DNA of 64,000 nt from JBAYIE01 sp041665785 (lineage in GTDB: Bacteria > Bacteroidota > Bacteroidia > UKL13-3). Where the stretch lies: contig JBAYIE010000017.1 of the NCBI GenBank assembly GCA_041665785.1, positions 26,032-90,031 of the forward strand, in the 5' to 3' direction. Below, one piece after another: positions 58,731-64,000 of this stretch (position 1 is the stretch's first letter; each line of letters starts with the position of its first letter). The translations under genes were made by a program, and so were the position numbers. The notes beneath the pieces are model-generated. The model saw nothing but the letters and a program-made list of their open reading frames with translations. It searched no databases and had not been told where the DNA came from.

Positions 58731-59070
58731 GGTGCGAAGGTAAGGAATTTGAGAAAGTTCAACAGATATGACCTGATACACTTTTAGGGATTGGTTACAG
58801 AGACCATTTATGGTAAAATTAAAGCATTGATTTGATTTAGCATCTTCGTTTAATTCAAGATAAAGCGATTAAACAGAAGTCGTTCATTCAATCAGTATTC
58901 ATGCTTGTATTCGATTTTGATGCGCAAAATGAGAAAAGTTCCATCCAAAAATTCAACTTATAAAACACTCCGTAGTGTATAGTATTTCGTAAAAACAATG
59001 TGTAAATGTTATCAAAGCAACAATGAATGAGCTATTTGCTTCGTTATTTTGCAAGCATATCTATTCATGC
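58731..59070. other. Intergenic stretch between divergent genes
   Basis: About 340 AT-rich bases between the aldehyde dehydrogenase and the TonB-like gene. The only structure noted is a short inverted repeat ACACT / AGTGT near 58963-58978 upstream of the TonB-like gene. No gene or strong promoter is seen. Confidence 0.4.
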
Positions 59071-59919
59071 ATGAATACCATCGTTTATCAACGTGAAAAA
59101 CAAAGCAGGTTAACAGCAACCATTGGCACTATCCTCTTTCATGTGCTGCTCCTGCTGGGATTGGCCTTGCTGGTGCTGATGCCACCCAATCCACCCTTGG
59201 GAGGCGGACAAGGCATGACGATGAGTTTTGGCGAAGAGGATTTGGGAGGTCCGAGTGAAATACCGGTTGATGATCCAACTCCTGTTGATCCTCAACCCGT
59301 TCCTGAAACACCGGAAGATCCGTTAGCTACGCAGGATATTGAAGAAGCTCCTGAAGTGGTAGAGAAAAAAATAGAAAAGAAAACAGTCATAACAAAACCA
59401 AAAGAACCGGTTGTAACTAAGCCTGTTGAAAAACCGCGCAAAGTGGATGAGCGTGCTTTGTTTAAAAAGAAAGCAACTACCAGTACAGCCAGCGGATATG
59501 GTAGCGGTGATGCTCCCGGAAATCAGGGTTCACCTGATGGAAATACCAAAGGTAATCCCGATGGGAATGGTTTGGGAGATGGTACCGGAAGCGGAACCGG
59601 GAATGGTTCAGGCAGTGGCATTGGTGACGGTACCGGCGACGGGATGGGTAATTATGAGTTGCATGGACGCTCTTTGTATCGCCGGCCGGTAGTAGAAGAC
59701 CGATCCAAAGAAACCGGTAAAGTGGTGGTTCAGATAGTGGTGGATCGTAATGGTAAAGTTATTAAGGCAACACCGGGCTATAAAGGATCAACAACTTTAA
59801 ATCCTGCTTTACTTGACAAAGCCCGTCAGGGTGCATTGGATGCACGGTTCTCGGCCCGGTCAGACGGACCTGAAGAACAGTACGGAACCATTACTTTTAT
59901 TTTTAAGTTCAAACCTTAA
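59071..59919 (+). CDS. TonB-like energy transducer with Gly/Asp/Asn-rich linker
   Basis: Second TonB-type protein, 282 residues from ATG 59071 (MNTIVYQREKQSRL), which puts the membrane anchor (GTILFHVLLLLGLALLVLM) close to the N-terminus; an upstream ATG (59023) would add 16 unlikely residues. A Pro/Glu/Lys spacer (~60-140) leads to a low-complexity Gly/Asn/Asp segment (~150-200, e.g. GDGTGSGTGNGSGSGIGDG), then a TonB-like C-terminal domain (GKVVVQIVVDRNGKVIKA to YGTITFIFKFKP). In many Bacteroidota it follows its own exbB/exbD; here none is adjacent. folC follows. Confidence 0.85.
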   Translation: MNTIVYQREKQSRLTATIGTILFHVLLLLGLALLVLMPPNPPLGGGQGMTMSFGEEDLGGPSEIPVDDPTPVDPQPVPETPEDPLATQDIEEAPEVVEKKIEKKTVITKPKEPVVTKPVEKPRKVDERALFKKKATTSTASGYGSGDAPGNQGSPDGNTKGNPDGNGLGDGTGSGTGNGSGSGIGDGTGDGMGNYELHGRSLYRRPVVEDRSKETGKVVVQIVVDRNGKVIKATPGYKGSTTLNPALLDKARQGALDARFSARSDGPEEQYGTITFIFKFKP

Positions 59920-59986
59920 CGTTGTAGATTTCGTTTGTCTGTTGATTTTTGCGGCTGTTAATTCGCAATATGCAAATTTCCCCTCT

Positions 59987-61258
59987 GTGAATTATCCTGA
60001 AACACTTCAATATCTTTTCAGGCAATTGCCCATGTTTACACGGGTGGGAGCATCAGCCTATAAAAAGGATTTAAGCAATACCCTGGCTTTATGCAAGCTC
60101 CTGGATCAACCTGAACAGAAAATCAGATGCATTCATATTGCGGGAACCAATGGCAAGGGTTCTACTTCTCATATGCTCGCTTCTGTTTTACAGGAAGCAG
60201 GTTATAAAACGGGTTTGTATACCTCACCACATCTGAAAGATTTCCGGGAGCGCATTCGTATCAACGGTATACTCATTCCGGAACATGAAGTAGTTCAATT
60301 CGTGGAACAGTATAAAGTGGCCTGTGAAAACATTCAGCCTTCCTTTTTCGAATGGACGGTAGCATTGTGTTTTGATTATTTTGCCCGCGAAAAGGTAGAT
60401 GTCGCATTCATTGAAACCGGCCTCGGGGGGCGGCTCGACAGTACTAATGTAATTACACCTCTCCTATCAGTAATAACCAATATTGGTTGGGATCATACCG
60501 ACTTGTTGGGGAATTCGCTGGAACTGATCGCAGAAGAAAAAGCCGGTATTATCAAACCCGGAATTCCTGTTATAATTGGTGAAACCCAAGTGGAAACGAG
60601 CAGTGTGTTTTTGAAAAAGGCGAAGGATCAACATGCACCTCTGCAATTTGCAGATCAGCAAATTCAACTTTCTTCTTTTCAACCGGTACATGATGGGATT
60701 CTCTTTTCAACCGCATCTTTTCAGGACCTGTTATGTGATTTGGGAGGACTTTATCAACAGAACAATGTTAAAGCTGTTTTGGCATCAATCAAAAATTTGC
60801 AAGATCAGGGTTTTATTATTGATGAAGTACATATTCGTCAGGGGTTGCAACGTGTGAAAAGCAATACAGGTTTGATGGGAAGATGGCAAATACTTGGAAA
60901 TGATCCGTTGATGGTTTGCGATACCGGCCATAATGTGAATGGATTGGAGTTTGTAATACGACAACTAAAATTGCAATCTTTCAAAGTGTTGCACATGGTA
61001 ATAGGTATGGTAAAAGATAAAGATATCAGCAAAGTGTTGGCCATCCTGCCGCGCGATGCAGTGTATTATTTTTGCAATGCGGATATTCCACGTGCATTGC
61101 CTGCTGAGGAGTTGCGGCAACAGGCGGAAGTTTTTCATTTGCATGGCTCCGCATTCGGCAGTGTGAAGCTGGCTATACAAGCTGCTCAGACTATGGCATC
61201 CAAAAAGGATATGATTTTTATCGGTGGCAGTACTTTTGTTGTAGCTGAAGCCATATGA
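59987..61258 (+). CDS. folC: Folylpolyglutamate synthase / dihydrofolate synthase
   Basis: ATP-dependent ligase that adds glutamate to dihydropteroate or folates. Mur-ligase fold: P-loop in IHIAGTNGKGSTSHMLASVL, then YTSPHLKDFRERIRING, ETGLGGRLDSTNVI, NIGWDHTDLLGN and AEEKAGIIKPG; the C-terminal domain has DTGHNVNGLEF. I choose the GTG at 59987 (VNYPETLQYLFRQLPMFTRVG), where the family normally begins, giving about 423 residues; the frame remains open upstream into the TonB-like gene but that part is not family-like. Confidence 0.94.
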   Translation: MNYPETLQYLFRQLPMFTRVGASAYKKDLSNTLALCKLLDQPEQKIRCIHIAGTNGKGSTSHMLASVLQEAGYKTGLYTSPHLKDFRERIRINGILIPEHEVVQFVEQYKVACENIQPSFFEWTVALCFDYFAREKVDVAFIETGLGGRLDSTNVITPLLSVITNIGWDHTDLLGNSLELIAEEKAGIIKPGIPVIIGETQVETSSVFLKKAKDQHAPLQFADQQIQLSSFQPVHDGILFSTASFQDLLCDLGGLYQQNNVKAVLASIKNLQDQGFIIDEVHIRQGLQRVKSNTGLMGRWQILGNDPLMVCDTGHNVNGLEFVIRQLKLQSFKVLHMVIGMVKDKDISKVLAILPRDAVYYFCNADIPRALPAEELRQQAEVFHLHGSAFGSVKLAIQAAQTMASKKDMIFIGGSTFVVAEAI

Positions 61259-61327
61259 AAGTTGTAGAGTTGGATTCTTGCATAAAGAAGTTGAAAACAG
61301 AAACTGTTATTTGATTAATATTGAACC

Positions 61328-61828
61328 ATGAGAAGATTGTTTTTCCTTGTCCTGATGGTTACCGGTGCCGCTTTAAGCGCACAGGAAACTAAAATGAATC
61401 CCGAGAAGCGAACCGTTAAATGGATGAAACAGACAGAGATTCGTTTGGCCTATTCGATACCAGATAGCGAAAGTTTTGCAGCTGAACTGATAGGCGGAAA
61501 GAACTGGGTTTTTGAATACCGGTACCAAGCTGCAGAAAATCCGGAAATGACGGATGATGAAATGACTGAAATTACCGGATTTGAGATTGCTCCAACCCTC
61601 AAGAATCGTTTTATTCTGAAAGACCAGCAGTTGGAGAAGGCGAAAGCCTATTATTTGTTGGGGTGCTTTTGTAAAGACAGGGGTTATAAACGCATCAACA
61701 AAGGAATCATCCGCGGAACACGCATCAACAAAAGGGTTTGGTTGATCGATGCCAACCTGAGCATAGATACCGGAAGCGGAATGATTCAAAAGAAATTCAA
61801 ACGACGTTTTACTTTAAGCGCCAATTAA
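61328..61828 (+). CDS. Secreted protein of unknown function
   Basis: A 166-residue exported protein: signal peptide MRRLFFLVLMVTGAALSAQ, then a mostly charged mature part with a Cys pair (LLGCFCKDRGYKRINKG) and a C-terminal strand region ending KKFKRRFTLSAN. No family recognised. Its stop overlaps the start of the GNAT gene (TAATG), suggesting an operon with GNAT and rnhA. Confidence 0.75.
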   Translation: MRRLFFLVLMVTGAALSAQETKMNPEKRTVKWMKQTEIRLAYSIPDSESFAAELIGGKNWVFEYRYQAAENPEMTDDEMTEITGFEIAPTLKNRFILKDQQLEKAKAYYLLGCFCKDRGYKRINKGIIRGTRINKRVWLIDANLSIDTGSGMIQKKFKRRFTLSAN

Positions 61829-62277
61829 TGCAAATCAGATTCGCCAACATAGATGACACACCTTTAATTCTTTCCCTGATTAAGGGAATTGCCGATTATG
61901 AAAAACTGGCACACGAGGTAGTAACAACGGAAACTCAATTACAGGAAACGCTTTTCGGACCTACTCCGTATGCAAAAGTATTTTTGGCATTTGAAGGAGA
62001 AATTGCCGTGGGATTTGCCTTGTTTTTTCATAATTATTCAACCTTTAGAGGAAAGCCCGGAATTTATCTGGAAGATTTATTTGTTTGGCCTGAGCACCGC
62101 GGCAAAGGCTACGGTAAAGCATTGCTTACGAAATTGATTGACTATGCCAAAGAAATGCAATGCGGACGTGTGGAATGGAGTGTACTCGACTGGAATACGC
62201 CTGCAATCGAATTTTATAAAGTCATGGGAGCTCAACCCATGGACGAGTGGACCGTATTCAGAATCAGTTTACCATAG
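61828..62277 (+). CDS. GNAT-family N-acetyltransferase
   Basis: Acetyl-CoA-dependent transferase of 149 residues from ATG 61828, overlapping the previous stop. The acetyl-CoA binding region is EDLFVWPEHRGKGYGKALLTKL (R/Q-x-x-G-x-G/A pattern), with the FYKVMGAQPMDEWTVFRI ending typical of spermidine/diamine acetyltransferase-like GNATs. The acceptor is unknown; a polyamine or thialysine is possible by similarity. rnhA starts on the next base after its stop. Confidence 0.92.
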   Translation: MQIRFANIDDTPLILSLIKGIADYEKLAHEVVTTETQLQETLFGPTPYAKVFLAFEGEIAVGFALFFHNYSTFRGKPGIYLEDLFVWPEHRGKGYGKALLTKLIDYAKEMQCGRVEWSVLDWNTPAIEFYKVMGAQPMDEWTVFRISLP

Positions 62278-62739
62278 ATGCAGGTACATATTTATACCGA
62301 TGGATCTTCACGCGGGAATCCGGGTCCGGGTGGTTATGGAATAATCATGATCTCCGGTAAACATCGCAAGGAATTCTCAGGTGGATTTCGTCTGACAACC
62401 AACAACCGCATGGAATTGCTGGCAGTAATTGTGGCCCTGGAATCGCTCAAATTAAACGGCTTGCATGTACAAATTCATACCGACTCGAAATATGTATGCG
62501 AGGCTGTAGACAAGAAGTGGGTATTTGGCTGGGAGAAGAAAGATTTCAAAGGAAAGAAGAATGCCGATTTGTGGAAACGATTTTTAAAGTTGTATCCCAA
62601 AAATCATATTTCTTTTCGTTGGGTGAAAGGACATAACGGCCATGTTGAGAATGAGCGTTGCGATGTATTGGCAACGGAAGCAGCGGATGGGCACCACTTA
62701 AAAACGGATGAAGGGTTTGAGAGCGGGTTGTATAATTGA
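62278..62739 (+). CDS. rnhA: Ribonuclease HI
   Basis: Cleaves RNA in RNA-DNA hybrids. 153 residues with the four catalytic acids: Asp in IYTDGSSRGNPGPGGYG, Glu in NNRMELLAVIVAL, Asp in IHTDSKYVCEAV and Asp in ENERCDVLATEAA, plus the basic protrusion GWEKKDFKGKKNADLWKRF. Starts on the base after the GNAT stop. Confidence 0.97.
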   Translation: MQVHIYTDGSSRGNPGPGGYGIIMISGKHRKEFSGGFRLTTNNRMELLAVIVALESLKLNGLHVQIHTDSKYVCEAVDKKWVFGWEKKDFKGKKNADLWKRFLKLYPKNHISFRWVKGHNGHVENERCDVLATEAADGHHLKTDEGFESGLYN

Positions 62740-62778
62740 GCAGGAAATCTTTAGAAGCGTTGCAAGACAGCTTTGTAT

Positions 62779-62992
62779 TGCGCCCCTTCAGGGCTGGGGA
62801 TTCGTTTGTTGAGCTTACCGATAGGCTATGCCTATCGGTAGCAGATTACGCCCCTTCGGGACTCAATATTCTTTGTGGAGAGATCCTTTACGTGGAACTT
62901 ATCCGGTAGGTAAAACCTATCTGAAGGAATTATATCCCTGCGCGAATGTATAGCCCCGAAGGGGCGTAATATCATCAGCCCCGAAGGGGCGC
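62779..62992. repeat. REP-like palindrome cluster beside the Y1 transposase
   Basis: Four copies of a CGCCCCTTCRGGGCT palindrome: two in plus orientation (62781-62795, 62849-62863) and two inverted (62952-62967, 62976-62991, AGCCCCGAAGGGGCG). Between them ACCGATAGGC / GCCTATCGGT (62817-62839) is a perfect 10-bp inverted repeat. The last copy ends six bases from the stop codon of the transposase gene. Confidence 0.85.
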
Positions 62993-62997
62993 AATAG

Positions 62998-63450
62998 CTA
63001 TTCCCAAACATAACTTTCATTAAACTCCATTTCATATTCCTTAAGAAAGGCAAGATACTCGTCCTGAAATGCTTGTTTACTATGATGCTGGTGTTGAATG
63101 GCTATATAAGCAATTACCTTCTTAACCTCAGCCGGATTGACCGAAAAAGCTCCGTAAGCATCTTGCCAATAGAAATTTTTATATCCCGATCCTTTGGACT
63201 TTATCCATTTGGATGAATGTGATTTAACCTCTTCTACCAGTTTCATAAGAGCTATTTTTTTGGATAACATACATAGGATATGAATATGGTCAGTGAAACC
63301 TCCTACTATTAATACGTGACATCCCAGATTGTTACAGATTCCGCCCAGGTAGCTATGAAGCTCTGCTTCTACAGGGGGATGAATGAATGGTCTTCGGTGT
63401 TTGGTGCTGAATACAATGTGCACGTAGTTTTTTACGAGTGATTGTCCCAT
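62998..63450 (-). mobile_element. tnpA: IS200-like Y1 transposase (REP-associated, TnpA)
   Basis: HUH-family single-strand transposase of 150 residues. The HUH motif is His55-Ile-His57 (GGFTDHIHILC), the catalytic Tyr is Tyr115 in KKVIAYIAIQHQHH, and the end FLKEYEMEFNESYVWE is typical of IS200-like proteins of Bacteroidota. The gene is intact. It is bordered by REP-like palindromes on both sides rather than by classical IS200 ends, so it may be a domesticated REP-associated transposase that mobilises those repeats. Upstream (63451-63596) no second gene is seen. Confidence 0.9.
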
Positions 63451-63596
63451 AGTTTTGTTTCATTTTCCTTCGTGGCTAGGTAAGGCTAATTAATTTGCTA
63501 TTATTCAGACCTTTATTTTGAAACATCTAAAAGTCTTACGAATATGTGAAGCATTGCTAAGATAATGATATTTTGGAATCGAAAGCAAGTTATGTA

Positions 63597-63659
63597 TTAC
63601 GCCCCTTCAGGGCTTATTAACAGTCGATGAGTTCAAACGACGGGATAAACCCGTCGTTT
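63597..63659. repeat. REP copy and perfect inverted repeat upstream of the transposase
   Basis: ACGCCCCTTCAGGGCT (63599-63614) is a fifth copy of the REP palindrome. AAACGACGGG (63635-63644) and CCCGTCGTTT (63650-63659) form a perfect 10-bp inverted repeat with a 5-base loop. Confidence 0.8.
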
Positions 63660-63663
63660 AATG

Positions 63664-64000
63664 ATTACGCCCTTTCAGGGCTATAAGGTTTGGGGGGTGA
63701 TGAGACTTTGACTGGTTGTGATCTTATGACCTTTCAGGGCTATAAAGTTTGGGAATGATGAGACTTTGACTGGTTGTGATCTTATGCCCTTTCAGGGCTA
63801 TAAGGTTGGGGAGTGATGAGACTTTGACTGGTTGCGATATTATGCTCTTTCAGGGCTATAAGGTTTGGAAGTGATGAGACTTTGACTGGTTGTGATCTTA
63901 TGCCCTTTCAGGGCTATAAGTTTGGGAGTGATGAGACTTTGACTGGTTGTGATCTTATGCCCTTTCAGGGCTATAAAGTTTGGGAATGATGAGACTTTGA
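63664..64000. repeat. 58-bp tandem repeat array (at least six units, cut by window end)
   Basis: The segment GAGACTTTGACTGGTTG recurs at 63702, 63760, 63818, 63876, 63933 and (partly) 63991: periods 58, 58, 58, 57, 58. Each unit contains TGCCCTTTCAGGGCTATAA, a degenerate version of the REP palindrome, a G-rich bit (GTTTGGGAGTGAT) and the constant part. No part of the unit varies like a spacer. It continues beyond the right edge. Confidence 0.92.

Noticed and set aside
63664..64000. CRISPR-like regular array
   Set aside because: The whole 57-58-bp unit is conserved between copies, with no variable spacers and no cas genes nearby; it is a plain tandem repeat.

Overview
The window is chromosomal DNA of a member of the phylum Bacteroidota, probably a free-living aerobic or facultative lineage. 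The evidence is direct. Promoters have the Bacteroidota form TTTG-N18/19-TAnnTTTG (before rpsF, tRNA-Arg(ACG), the M1 peptidase and a hydroxyacyl-CoA dehydrogenase). Secreted proteins carry type IX secretion (T9SS) C-terminal domains. There is an HU-SPOR membrane protein, a TonB/ExbB/ExbD/ExbD operon, Asp-oxidase plus quinolinate synthase, and many weak ribosome binding sites. I cannot fix the genus from sequence alone. No plasmid, prophage or CRISPR array is visible; most of the window is ordinary, densely packed core genome.

Layout. 1-10.7 kb: a large FnIII-like T9SS cargo protein cut by the left edge, the rpsF-rpsR-rplI ribosomal operon, an Hsp20, argS with a lipoprotein behind it, a GT-C type membrane glycosyltransferase and a secreted hypothetical. 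10.9-11.7 kb: an intact tRNA-Arg(UCU) preceded (in its own sense) by four broken copies of its 5' part, each split by the same 38-bp palindromic element, on a 100-bp period, with a small GIY-YIG nuclease gene lodged among them. 11.8-22.4 kb: an FNR-like regulator with four candidate cluster cysteines, a sugar epimerase, tandem tryptophanase and tyrosine phenol-lyase paralogues, a NorC/NorB-like pair translationally coupled to the lyase, queD, nadB-(small membrane protein)-nadA, and the nitrosative-damage repair protein RIC behind a perfect operator. This is the most biologically suggestive stretch: NO chemistry, Fe-S enzymes and aromatic amino acid breakdown together.

22.4-38 kb: an nnr-(outer-membrane protein)-lipA-eamA operon, divergent smpB, the exbB-exbD-exbD-tonB-(small membrane protein)-PstS-like-TPR operon, an Hpt protein, an NlpC/P60 hydrolase, a peroxiredoxin, tRNA-Arg(ACG), marR with a palindromic operator in front of a pirin, ogt and HU-SPOR. 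38-52 kb: gyrA, an M1 aminopeptidase with T9SS-type domains at both ends, hydroxyacyl-CoA dehydrogenase, an XRE regulator, a HEAT-like protein, purB, a fatty acid hydroxylase, a cytosolic PBP-like protein, YihY, a thioesterase and L-2-hydroxyglutarate oxidase. 52-62.7 kb: fcl and gmd (GDP-fucose), a single-domain asparaginase, a fused KorA without korB, an aldehyde dehydrogenase, a second TonB, folC, a GNAT and rnhA. 62.7-64 kb: an IS200-like (Y1) transposase surrounded by GC-rich REP palindromes, followed by a 58-bp tandem array of at least six units that contains a degenerate copy of the same palindrome and runs off the right edge.

The points most worth following are the tRNA-fragment array with its GIY-YIG gene, the NorB-like protein that appears to lack canonical ligands, the operator before ric, the two-ended T9SS domains of the M1 peptidase, and the REP/Y1-transposase/tandem array at the right edge.
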